NCBI GenBank assembly: GCA_905373185.1
Contig: CAJPSE010000013.1
Span: forward strand, 1-15,758
Length of the DNA stretch: 15,758 nt
Source: an uncultured Fretibacterium sp.
GTDB taxonomy: Bacteria; Synergistota; Synergistia; Synergistales; Aminobacteriaceae
Reading direction: 5' to 3'
This document shows, in pieces, positions 7,857 to 14,713 of the stretch; the stretch's first letter is position 1; every line of letters begins with the position of its first letter. The translations under genes and the position numbers were made by a program. The notes below the pieces were generated by a model. That model was given only the letters and a program-made list of their open reading frames with translations, was not told the DNA's origin and did not search any database.

Positions 7857-9050
7857 TCAATACAAGCTGGGTGTTACCAGCCCGAACTGATCGCGTACAA
7901 AACGTTTTGCAGCGTCGTTGGCGAAGTCTCCCTGATCGCCGTGAGACCGAAGCGAGCTCGTAAACAGATAGGCCTCGATTCCTTTTCGGGTCAGAGCTTC
8001 AAAAAGCCTCTCGCTCTGCACCATGGCAACTCGGTGGTCCATGCCTCCCTGACAGATAAAAAATGGGCAGTCATCCTTACTGATGAAGTTTAGGCAGGAC
8101 GCGAGATAGGCCCTATGAAGCGCTTTCCGATCGAGTTCCGGAAGTTCGGGATTTTCATAAGGATTACCTGGATTGCCCAGCTCCCCCCTCAAGACGGCAT
8201 TCCCTTTTCCTTGAACTTTGCCGCCGAATCCCAGAAGCTGCCCCCTTGTGGAACCATCTGCATCATTGGTGTCATAAACGGATGGAAAATCCATGACATA
8301 CGGCCTTTTATACTGATCGGGCGCAAGTTGGAGAATATCTGTCATACCGAAATAATTGACGACGGCGAGCGGTCTCGAAGAGTAGTCCAAGTTTCCGCCC
8401 ACATCTCCCTCCAGCTCCTCCACGCCACCCGTCGTGCCAAGTATATTGACAAGCTGGCCGCCAGCCGACTCGCCCCAGACGATGATTCGTTCAGGGTCAA
8501 TGTTATATTTTTCCGCATGGGCCCGCAGAAACCGAATTTGTCCCTTCAGATCCCAAACCATAGCCGGATAGAACGCTTCCTGGCTGAGACGATAATCGGC
8601 GGTAACAACGGTGCAACCGGAATTGAGCAAGTCCATACAGGCAAGGAAGGTACCGTTCTCTTTCCTGCCATCCATGAGGGCTGCGCAGGTATAATCTCCG
8701 GTGCTCCATTTACCACCGTGAACATATATCACTGCCGGGGTTGGATCCATTCTGCCCTCTGGTTTATAGATATTCATACAAAGATCTCTCGAGGTACCCT
8801 CACCCATGAGATCGGTTGCTACGGTGGCGACAACGACATCAGAGTAAGTCGGCTTCACCGTAAAAGTCGGAAAACGCGGAGCGTTTAGGGCAGCCGAAGT
8901 TGAGGATGTGCTCTCCGTCCCTGCGAGCTGTTGTGTTCCAATCGATTTGAAAGTATCTGGCGTTGCCGTATCCGAGCAATCTCCGCTGCATGCAAAGCAG
9001 GCAACGATCACGACGATGGAGATCGATAAGAAACTTGCTTGCTTTCTCAT
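7857..9050 (-). CDS. Probable lipoprotein alpha/beta-hydrolase (carboxylesterase)
   Basis: A 397-residue paralogue of the following esterase. The catalytic set is complete: HGG at 111-113, GESAG with S195, GGMDHRV with D338, and RSHGDQG with H370. The N-terminus (MRKQASFLSISIVVIVAC) ends in IVAC, an acceptable lipobox with C18 as lipidated residue. A Ser/Thr-rich linker of about 40 residues follows before the conserved domain, as expected for a surface-tethered enzyme; cleavage as an ordinary signal peptide is the alternative. I chose ATG 9050 because AGGAGG stands 6 bases upstream; the frame reaches 9110, but that part lacks a ribosome site and would bury the signal sequence. It is the first gene of the run esterase, esterase, aquaglyceroporin, cyclase. 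Confidence 0.9.
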   Translation of the reverse strand: MRKQASFLSISIVVIVACFACSGDCSDTATPDTFKSIGTQQLAGTESTSSTSAALNAPRFPTFTVKPTYSDVVVATVATDLMGEGTSRDLCMNIYKPEGRMDPTPAVIYVHGGKWSTGDYTCAALMDGRKENGTFLACMDLLNSGCTVVTADYRLSQEAFYPAMVWDLKGQIRFLRAHAEKYNIDPERIIVWGESAGGQLVNILGTTGGVEELEGDVGGNLDYSSRPLAVVNYFGMTDILQLAPDQYKRPYVMDFPSVYDTNDADGSTRGQLLGFGGKVQGKGNAVLRGELGNPGNPYENPELPELDRKALHRAYLASCLNFISKDDCPFFICQGGMDHRVAMVQSERLFEALTRKGIEAYLFTSSLRSHGDQGDFANDAAKRFVRDQFGLVTPSLY

Positions 9051-9099
9051 GGAGGTTCCTCCTATCATCAAGTTGGTTTCTTGGTTTCCAGGTCGAACA

Positions 9100-9130
9100 A
9101 TAATACGCAATACGCTTAAAAGGCTGTCAG
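9100..9130 (-). promoter_or_regulatory. Candidate promoter for the esterase run
   Basis: On the minus strand CTGACA (9130-9125) lies 19 bases before TATTAT (9105-9100), about 50 bases ahead of the lipoprotein esterase start and just beyond the kinase terminator. The spacing is longer than ideal. Confidence 0.3.
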
Positions 9131-9140
9131 GGAGAAAGGG

Positions 9141-9168
9141 AAAAATCCTCTTGTTCAGGGGCTTTTTT
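9141..9168 (-). terminator. Probable terminator of the kinase operon
   Basis: An 11-bp imperfect stem (9141-9151 with 9157-9167; one mismatch and one G-T pair) surrounds a TGTTC loop, and its A/T ends give a T-run on either strand. It lies 33 bases after the kinase stop codon and separates that operon from the esterase genes. Confidence 0.55.
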
Positions 9169-9200
9169 ACTATCGGACGATCGCTTGTTTCATTTTTTTG

Positions 9201-10721
9201 TCAGACCTGCATTGCAAAATCCGAGAAGACATCGGAGTCCCTAAGGGCGTAATACAAACTTTTTTTTCGCCTCATCAGCTCGGAATATCTCGATACGGCT
9301 TCCGCTTCAGGCTCGAAAAGGTCATAGGACTTGGGGGACATCCGCTCGAATGCCTGATGGATGTCAGGGTGGAGTCCCAATACCGGCGCGGAAACGATGC
9401 TGGCTCCCAGGGAGGATTGTTCGCTGTTGCCGCACCGGAAGACTTTTTTATTGAAGGTGTTGGCTTGTATCTCGCAGAAGAGGTCGCTGCGGGTCATACC
9501 GCCGGCCACCCGGACCTCCTCCAGAGGTCCTGCCAGGTCCTGAATCAGCGAAAGGTTGTCGGCTATCTCCATGGAGATCCCCTCCATAATGGCACGGATC
9601 ATGTCCGCACGACGGGAGCCCAAAGACAAGTTGAAGAACATGCCCTTCGACAGGGGGTTCCAATAAGGAGCGGCACTGCCCTCGAAATGGGGGAGGAGCA
9701 TCACCCCATTGGCTCCGACCGGCGATGTCGTTGCCTCGCCATTCATGAGGGCGTATGCGGACGCCGCACCCGCAAAGTCGGGACAGAAGCGTTCCTTGAA
9801 CCATCGGTATATCGAGCCGGTGTTGAATATGGCAGCCTCGGCAACCCACTTTCCTGGAATTGCGGCTGCCTGGCAGACGATCCTGCAATTTGGGTCGAAG
9901 ACAGGGGCGTTGGCATAGGAGAGGACGAAAGAACCGGTCCCGGTGTTCGCTTCCGCAATCCCTTCCTTGATAACGCCAAGCGCTGCCGCGGCGTTCTGCT
10001 GATCGCCGCCCGATATCGCGACAGGCAGCCCGGAGGGGAGCCCGACGATATCGGCGACCCCGGGGAGCAATCCCCCTGCCAAAGAGCCGGGAGGACGAAG
10101 TTCGCAAAGGCGATCGGTACCGATCCCCGCTAGGTCGAGCAATTCCGGGTCCCAGTCGAAGGCGGACAGGTTCATCAACATGGTTCTGCTGGCCTGGGTC
10201 CAGTCGGTGATAAAACACCCCGTGAGGTGGTGTACCAGAAGATCCTGCACGCCTAAAAATTTATGGGCGGCCCTGTAGGTAGCGGCATGGTGCTTTTTAA
10301 GCCAGAGTATCTTGGGGAGGACAAAAAAAGGGTTGATGCGCAGCCCCGTTTTCCGATAGAACCAGGAAAGCCCCAATTCCTCCTCCAGGAAACGGCATTC
10401 CTGGATAGTACGCTTATCCTGCCACATGATGGCGTTGCATAGAGGACTGCCAGCCCTGTCGACCGGGATCAAGGAGGACCGTTGAGACGTCAATGCGATG
10501 CCCAGAGGCGCGGCCCCAATCGATTTGAAGAAATCAGCCGTTTTTTTCAAAAGCGATAAGGCTGAATTCGTCCAGGTCGAGGGCTCCTGCTCCACGAGGA
10601 GGGGGGCAGGAAATATGTTGTGGTACTCCTCCGAGCTGGAGTGGCACAACTCGCCGGTCTCGGAATATACGGTTGCGATCATGCCCGAGGTACCGACATC
10701 CAGAGCTATGACGTATCGCAT
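9201..10721 (-). CDS. FGGY-family carbohydrate kinase
   Basis: A 506-residue cytoplasmic kinase of the xylulokinase/gluconokinase/glycerol kinase family, which phosphorylates polyols, ketoses or sugar acids with ATP. Visible elements are the N-terminal phosphate loop IALDVGTSG (residues 5-13), the substrate-side segment SQRSSLIPVD (79-88) and MWQDKRT (99-105), SGGDQQNAA with catalytic D240, ANTGTGSFV (259-266) and the adenosine motif VAGGMTRSDLF (405-415). The length is normal and all key blocks are present. ATG 10721 follows GGAGG by about five bases; the GTG 15 bases upstream lies within that ribosome site and is not used. It is the last gene of the operon, separated from the permease by 150 bases that contain a terminator and large hairpins, so it may be made at a lower level. 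Its substrate is unknown. Confidence 0.93.
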   Translation of the reverse strand: MRYVIALDVGTSGMIATVYSETGELCHSSSEEYHNIFPAPLLVEQEPSTWTNSALSLLKKTADFFKSIGAAPLGIALTSQRSSLIPVDRAGSPLCNAIMWQDKRTIQECRFLEEELGLSWFYRKTGLRINPFFVLPKILWLKKHHAATYRAAHKFLGVQDLLVHHLTGCFITDWTQASRTMLMNLSAFDWDPELLDLAGIGTDRLCELRPPGSLAGGLLPGVADIVGLPSGLPVAISGGDQQNAAAALGVIKEGIAEANTGTGSFVLSYANAPVFDPNCRIVCQAAAIPGKWVAEAAIFNTGSIYRWFKERFCPDFAGAASAYALMNGEATTSPVGANGVMLLPHFEGSAAPYWNPLSKGMFFNLSLGSRRADMIRAIMEGISMEIADNLSLIQDLAGPLEEVRVAGGMTRSDLFCEIQANTFNKKVFRCGNSEQSSLGASIVSAPVLGLHPDIHQAFERMSPKSYDLFEPEAEAVSRYSELMRRKKSLYYALRDSDVFSDFAMQV

Positions 10722-10740
10722 TTTTTCCTCCTTCACGCCT

Positions 10741-10756
10741 TTTCCCTTTAGGGAAA
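10741..10756. other. Small hairpin in the kinase leader
   Basis: TTTCCC (10741-10746) and GGGAAA (10751-10756) form a perfect 6-bp stem with a 4-base loop, 10 bases before the GGAGG region of the kinase. It lies next to the larger hairpin at 10758-10807. Confidence 0.45.
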
Positions 10757-10757
10757 C

Positions 10758-10807
10758 GCGGCCCGGGAATGGAAGCCCGGAAATGGAAGCCCGGCCTCCC
10801 GGGCCGC
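10758..10807. repeat. Large GC hairpin containing a 14-bp-period repeat
   Basis: GCGGCCCGGGA (10758-10768) is perfectly complementary to TCCCGGGCCGC (10797-10807). Between and partly within the arms, AATGGAAGCCCGG is repeated at 10768-10780 and 10782-10794 with a 14-base period. It lies in the permease-kinase junction. In the transcript it would form a very stable stem without a following T-run, so it is more likely an mRNA-stability or processing element than a terminator. Confidence 0.75.
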
Positions 10808-10855
10808 TTGATCGATAGGGTTCTCTCTTACCTTCGAGAGACCGAAGGATAGAGC

Positions 10856-10883
10856 AAAAAAACGCCTGGGTCTAGAGCCCTGG
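10856..10883 (-). terminator. Terminator at the permease stop codon
   Basis: On the minus strand CCAGGG (10883-10878) pairs with CCCAGG (10870-10865), with one internal mismatch, around a loop containing the permease TAG stop. Seven Ts follow (10862-10856) after a CG. It fits a partial rho-independent terminator that would reduce, not abolish, transcription into the kinase. Confidence 0.5.
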
Positions 10884-12257
10884 AAGGACTCCGGAAAGGA
10901 AGTTCAGGACGACGAGACAGGCGAGTACCGTCAGCCCGGATAAGGTACCGCCCACGGTCCAGCATTGTATCGTTTGTTTTACGCTGAACCGGGAGAATCT
11001 GTTGACCACCCAGAAACCGGAGTCGTTGGGCAGCGAGCAGCCGATACCTCCCGCACATATCGCAAGCCCTATCAATATCGGAGAGACCCCTGACAGCTGG
11101 GACACGATGGGCGCCATAATGGACGATGTGGTGACGAGCGCCACCGTGGTGGACCCCTGTGCCGCCCTCAATATCTGGCTGATCGCGAAGCAGACGACGA
11201 TCAACAGGAGGCCGGCCGAGGTCCCGGTCCACCCCGACATGCTCTCGACGAGAACCTTCCCGATCCCCGTCGCGTTGATGACGGAGCCGAACGCACCGCC
11301 GGCGCCGGTTATGATGAAGATGGCCCCCGCACTCTCGCCGCATTTTGCGATAATCTCGGTGAAGCTTGCGCCTATGTATTTGTGGAGCTGCATGTAGGCG
11401 ACCAGCACCCCTATCAGAAGGGCGATATTCTTGTCCCCGAGGAAGGCAAGCAGCTTGAAAGCCGTAGAGGTCTTATCGGTTATCGTCGCTGCCGCTACCG
11501 TTCCCGCCAGGATGATGGCAATGGGAAGAAAGATGAGGAATATGCCGAGCCCTCCGCTGGGGCCGTCTTTTTTGCCCTCGGAAACGGGCTTTTCATCGAG
11601 GCCGTCGAAGTTATTGGCAAAGTCGGCGGAGTTTCCCGGCAGGATCCCGATGAGCTTACCATAGGCCACTCCGCCGACAAGGCTTCCGGCGATCGCGACG
11701 ATAAGGCTGTAGAACAGGAAATAGCCCAGGTTGAGGCCGAGGTTGTTCGCCACAATAAGGGGCCCCGGGGTGGGAATGACCACCGAGTGGGTCGTGATGA
11801 GCCCTACCGCCAGCGCCGTAACGAGCGTGATGAAGGGAATCCTGCCCTTGCGCGAGACCTGCTTGATGAGGTTGAGCAGAAGGATGAAGGCGGCGTCGAA
11901 AAATACCGGTATGGAGACGACGAACCCCGTTAAATTGACCGCCAGAGGGGCGCGTTTCTCCCCTGTCGCACGAAGAAGCAGACCCGCAATCTGCGCGGTA
12001 CAGCCGGATTGATGCAGAAGCTCTCCCAGGACGATGCCCAGGACGATGATAATGCCGATGCTGCCGAGCGTTCCTCCAAAGCCGGAGGCTATTTGGGCGG
12101 ATATGTCGTTGAACGCCATCTTCGAGCAGAGCCCCATGACGATGGAACCCAGCAGCAAAGCGAGAAAGGGATGTACCTTGAATCCCATAATGGCGATCAG
12201 CACGAAGAGAATCGCGACGGCAAAAGCTCCCAACAACCAACTTAGAGAAGTGGCCAT
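10872..12257 (-). CDS. GntP-family gluconate/sugar-acid permease
   Basis: A 461-residue inner-membrane symporter with about 12-14 hydrophobic segments. Family signatures are AAQGSTTVALVTTSSIMAP in the C-terminal half, SLPNDSGFWVV near residue 405, and THSVVIPTPGPLIVANNLG in the first half. GntP proteins import gluconate, related hexonates, D-serine or similar small hydroxy-acids by proton symport. I chose ATG 12257 (MATSLSWLLGAF) because AAGGAGG lies upstream at good spacing and the first membrane helix begins directly after it; the open frame continues 38 codons further, through an intergenic repeat. It lies between an aldolase and a kinase gene, which points to an acidic or hydroxylated substrate for the pathway. 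A charged cytoplasmic loop (EGKKDG) is visible between its halves. Confidence 0.93.
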   Translation of the reverse strand: MATSLSWLLGAFAVAILFVLIAIMGFKVHPFLALLLGSIVMGLCSKMAFNDISAQIASGFGGTLGSIGIIIVLGIVLGELLHQSGCTAQIAGLLLRATGEKRAPLAVNLTGFVVSIPVFFDAAFILLLNLIKQVSRKGRIPFITLVTALAVGLITTHSVVIPTPGPLIVANNLGLNLGYFLFYSLIVAIAGSLVGGVAYGKLIGILPGNSADFANNFDGLDEKPVSEGKKDGPSGGLGIFLIFLPIAIILAGTVAAATITDKTSTAFKLLAFLGDKNIALLIGVLVAYMQLHKYIGASFTEIIAKCGESAGAIFIITGAGGAFGSVINATGIGKVLVESMSGWTGTSAGLLLIVVCFAISQILRAAQGSTTVALVTTSSIMAPIVSQLSGVSPILIGLAICAGGIGCSLPNDSGFWVVNRFSRFSVKQTIQCWTVGGTLSGLTVLACLVVLNFLSGVLPGL

Positions 12258-12274
12258 GAAAGATACCTCCTTCG

Positions 12275-12308
12275 TGATCGTATTTATGTGATCGTATTTA
12301 TGATCGTA
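12275..12308. repeat. 14-bp tandem repeat before the permease gene
   Basis: TGATCGTATTTATG occurs twice in tandem (12275-12288 and 12289-12302), with the first part of a third copy (TGATCGTA) at 12301-12308. It is directly upstream of the permease ribosome site. AT-rich repeats of this type can hold regulator sites or vary in copy number. No homologous repeat was seen elsewhere in the window. Confidence 0.8.
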
Positions 12309-12340
12309 AGCGCTTTGACTCGGCGTTTCCTTCGCGAAGG
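12304..12340. promoter_or_regulatory. Palindromes between aldolase and permease
   Basis: AAGCGCTT (12309-12316), within CGTAAGCGCTTTGA, resembles a LacI/CcpA-type operator core. CCTTCGCGAAGG (12329-12340) is a perfect 12-bp palindrome. They lie 20-50 bases after the repeat, in the 117-base aldolase-permease gap, and could be an operator or RNA hairpins. No protein is assigned to them. Confidence 0.3.
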
Positions 12341-12374
12341 GAGCGGGAGGCATGGGGCCGACGGCCACCAATAC

Positions 12375-13220
12375 CTACAGAACCTCAAAGAAACGAATGT
12401 ATTTTTTCACCACGTCACTTATGAAGGATCGCTCCTCCAGGGACAGAACCGACAAATGGGGAAGTTTGGGGCCCTCCAGCCGTTTTGACAATTCGGAAAC
12501 GGCATGGGATGACATCTCCGTGTTGACGTTGATCTTACTGACCCCCCCCCTTATGCAGGCATGAATCGTCTTTTCCGGTATGCCCGAACCGCCGTGCAGG
12601 ACAAGGGGTTTTTTTAAAGCTTCGTTGATTTCCTCCAGGATATCCAGACGGATGTTCGGAACGCCCTTGTAAAGTCCATGAACCGTTCCGATGGAAACAG
12701 CCAATGCGTCAACCCCTGTCCGAGCGACAAACTCCCGCGCGGATGCGGGATCCGTGTATACCTCCCTGTCGTCGGCGCTGCCCTCGTGAGACGCCTCCCC
12801 CGCTGCGATGCTGCCAAGCTCGGCCTCGACCGAAACTCCGCAGGCATGGGCGATACGGCACACCAGCTCCGTATTCGCCATGTTTTCCTCGAACGGAAGG
12901 GCCGACCCGTCGTACATGACGGAACCGAACCCCTCCCGGATTGCCTGGAACACCACGTCCAGATCGGAACAGTGATCCAGATGGAGACAGACCGGAATAT
13001 CTCTTTGCCGGGAGAGGGAGAGGGCCATGGAGTAAGCGTCCTGCAAGCTCATGTTCTCGAGGTATTTCGCTCCAAAGGCCAGGATGACGGGTTTCGCCCC
13101 CATCTCGACGGCCGCATCCAAAACTCCCCGCATGGTCTCATAGTTATAGACGTTGAAAGAACCGACAGCTCTTTTCTCCCTATACGCCCTGGAGAGCATT
13201 TCATTGAAATTTACGAGCAT
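12375..13220 (-). CDS. Class II ketose-bisphosphate-type aldolase
   Basis: A 281-residue zinc aldolase of the FbaA/GatY/KbaY family, which reversibly splits a phosphorylated ketose, commonly giving dihydroxyacetone phosphate and an aldehyde. The signatures are present: SFNVYNYETM (21-30), CLHLDHCSDLD with D82 and zinc ligand H83, EAELG with E134, GTVHG with H181, VLHGGSGIP with H209, and KINVNTE (N231). The length matches GatY/FbaA. The ATG at 13220 follows GGAAGGAAG. The gene starts 61 bases after the dehydrogenase stop. A run of nine G (12542-12550) encodes Arg-Gly-Gly-Val just before KINVNTE; see findings. A sugar-acid- or ketose-specific role is more likely than glycolysis because of the operon, but fructose-bisphosphate or tagatose-bisphosphate cannot be excluded. 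Confidence 0.93.
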   Translation of the reverse strand: MLVNFNEMLSRAYREKRAVGSFNVYNYETMRGVLDAAVEMGAKPVILAFGAKYLENMSLQDAYSMALSLSRQRDIPVCLHLDHCSDLDVVFQAIREGFGSVMYDGSALPFEENMANTELVCRIAHACGVSVEAELGSIAAGEASHEGSADDREVYTDPASAREFVARTGVDALAVSIGTVHGLYKGVPNIRLDILEEINEALKKPLVLHGGSGIPEKTIHACIRGGVSKINVNTEMSSHAVSELSKRLEGPKLPHLSVLSLEERSFISDVVKKYIRFFEVL

Positions 13221-13281
13221 CGACTTCCTTCCTTTCCGCTGATTCCTTGTTCCGTGTTCCGTAACCCCTTGCCCCGGCCAT

Positions 13282-14376
13282 TTATTCCTGGATCGTCTCC
13301 AGCCACTTCTTGAATTCGGGGTTGCTCAGGACCTCCCGATTCACGATAAATCTTCCGGAACGGTTTTCCAGAAATGCGGCGATGTCCGAGGCGAGCAGGT
13401 ACGGGGAATTGGTCAGGGCGTCGCTTGTCGTTCCGGCAATGTGCGTCGTCAGCGTGACATTGTCCAGCTCGAGAAAGGGGCTGTCCTTTGCGATGGGCTC
13501 CGTCGCGAACACATCGAGCGCGGCCCCCATGATCCGCTTCTCCCTCAGTGCCGCTGCAAGCGCATCCTGATCCACCAATCCCGCACGCCCCGTGTTGATC
13601 AGATACGAGGTGGGCTTCATCTTACGGATCAGATCCGCACCGATCATGCCCTTGTTTTCATCCGTAAGGCGCGCGTGAATCGTCACGAAATCCGCCGTGG
13701 AAAACATATCGTCCAGATCGACCGGCGTGCACCCGGCCTCACGGATACTCTCCGAATCCGTGTAGGGATCATAGACGAGGATGTTGGTCTCGAAACCGGT
13801 CAGTTTCTTTGCGACCAAACGCCCGATGTTGCCAAAACCCACGATTCCGACGGTTTTTCCGCCCAGCTCCGGAATGCTGTCGCTGTTGCCGAACGTTTTG
13901 CGCCATCCGCCGCTCTTGATGGATGCGAACGCCCTTGCAATATTTCTGCACTCCGCCAGCATCATGCCTATGGCAAAATCGGATACCGCATGTGCGTTTC
14001 TCCCCATCACATTGAAGACGAGGATGCCTCTCCTTGTGGCCTCCTTCACGTTTACGTTCTCCAGTCCCGCCCTGGAGACGCCAACGATGCGGAGGGAGGG
14101 CATGGCGTCCATCACGCTGGACGATACGGCGATAAAAAGCCCCATCAAAACGGATGCATTCTTTCCATATTTGAGGATCAGGGGATCGCAGGGTTCCGTT
14201 TCCGGCCCATTTTTCTCCACCTCCAGCCGGCGATACTGAAGTTTGTCCCAGGAGGTCTCCCAGTCGCCCGCAAAAGCGACGTCTCCATATCGGGACAGAT
14301 ATTTCTCCCATGCTCCCCTGAATCCCTCGGACGGTATCATCGCGTCACCCAGCAGAACAGCGGACAGCTTAGACAT
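13282..14376 (-). CDS. D-isomer-specific 2-hydroxyacid dehydrogenase
   Basis: A 364-residue NAD-dependent oxidoreductase of the SerA/hydroxypyruvate reductase superfamily, converting a 2-hydroxyacid to a 2-oxoacid or the reverse. The nucleotide-binding loop is VGFGNIG (GxGxxG at 180-185), and the acidic D203 at the end of the next strand (VYDPY) indicates NAD over NADP. The catalytic triad is R264 (NTGRAG), E293 (DVFATEP) and H312 (THIAGTT). The N-terminal region is about 30 residues longer than in the shortest members. The ATG follows AGGGGGAGGAAGC. It is the first gene of the operon, about 85 bases after the transcription start predicted from the promoter at 14468-14496. With the GntP permease and kinase it suggests oxidation of an imported hydroxy-acid, or reduction of its keto form. 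Confidence 0.93.
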   Translation of the reverse strand: MSKLSAVLLGDAMIPSEGFRGAWEKYLSRYGDVAFAGDWETSWDKLQYRRLEVEKNGPETEPCDPLILKYGKNASVLMGLFIAVSSSVMDAMPSLRIVGVSRAGLENVNVKEATRRGILVFNVMGRNAHAVSDFAIGMMLAECRNIARAFASIKSGGWRKTFGNSDSIPELGGKTVGIVGFGNIGRLVAKKLTGFETNILVYDPYTDSESIREAGCTPVDLDDMFSTADFVTIHARLTDENKGMIGADLIRKMKPTSYLINTGRAGLVDQDALAAALREKRIMGAALDVFATEPIAKDSPFLELDNVTLTTHIAGTTSDALTNSPYLLASDIAAFLENRSGRFIVNREVLSNPEFKKWLETIQE

Positions 14377-14446
14377 GCTTCCTCCCCCTTATACGGGATA
14401 AAATGAAATGAGATACGTACTTATTCTACCTAAAAACAAAAAAGAC

Positions 14447-14458
14447 AGTAATAATACT
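14447..14458. promoter_or_regulatory. Candidate operator at the operon start
   Basis: AGTA-ATAA-TACT (14447-14458) is an imperfect inverted repeat at roughly +3 to +14 of the predicted transcript. A related, weaker arrangement (AGATACGTACTT) lies at 14411-14422. Either could be where the adjacent RpiR-type regulator acts. Confidence 0.3.
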
Positions 14459-14467
14459 ACCCAACAA

Positions 14468-14496
14468 AGTATAGAATAAACCGAAAACAATGTCAA
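14468..14496 (-). promoter_or_regulatory. Strong sigma70-type promoter of the catabolic operon
   Basis: On the minus strand a perfect TTGACA (14496-14491) is 17 bases from TATACT (14473-14468), in a conspicuously AT-rich stretch. Transcription would start near 14461 and leave a leader of about 85 bases before the dehydrogenase ATG. It is the best promoter match in the window. Confidence 0.8.
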
Positions 14497-14613
14497 CGAT
14501 CATGGGAAAATCAAAATCCACGAGCAGCGACAGCCTTATCGAGAGATGAGCGTGTTATTGTATGGGGTGAGCCGATCTCGACCTGCACCCGTCGGGTACG
14601 GCAGAGAACGTAT

Positions 14614-14644
14614 AAGGAGACGCTGATTTAATCAGCGCTTCCCT
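14614..14644. promoter_or_regulatory. 31-bp imperfect palindrome in the regulator-operon gap
   Basis: The core CGCTGATT (14621-14628), T, AATCAGCG (14630-14637) is a perfect inverted repeat, and the flanks extend it to 15-base arms with 12 matched pairs. It lies 70 bases after the regulator stop codon and about 120 bases upstream of the operon promoter. No T-run follows, so a terminator is unlikely. It may be an operator or the remnant of a small mobile element end. The rest of the 337-base gap (14377-14713) holds the promoter and nothing else recognised. Confidence 0.5.
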
Positions 14645-14713
14645 AAAACCTTTCCTCGCCACAGGTTGAAAATCTTACGGGCGAAAAAACTGGCTTGGGA
14701 TTTTGGGAAAAGG

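Noticed and set aside
10741..10810. CRISPR-like or mobile-element interpretation of the repeats before the kinase
   Set aside because: There are only two 13-base copies with no spacer regularity, no cas genes and no terminal repeats; a transcript hairpin explains the structure.
13441..14406. 321-codon plus-strand frame opposite the dehydrogenase
   Set aside because: It is a shadow of a clear 2-hydroxyacid dehydrogenase gene and would run through that operon's ribosome site.
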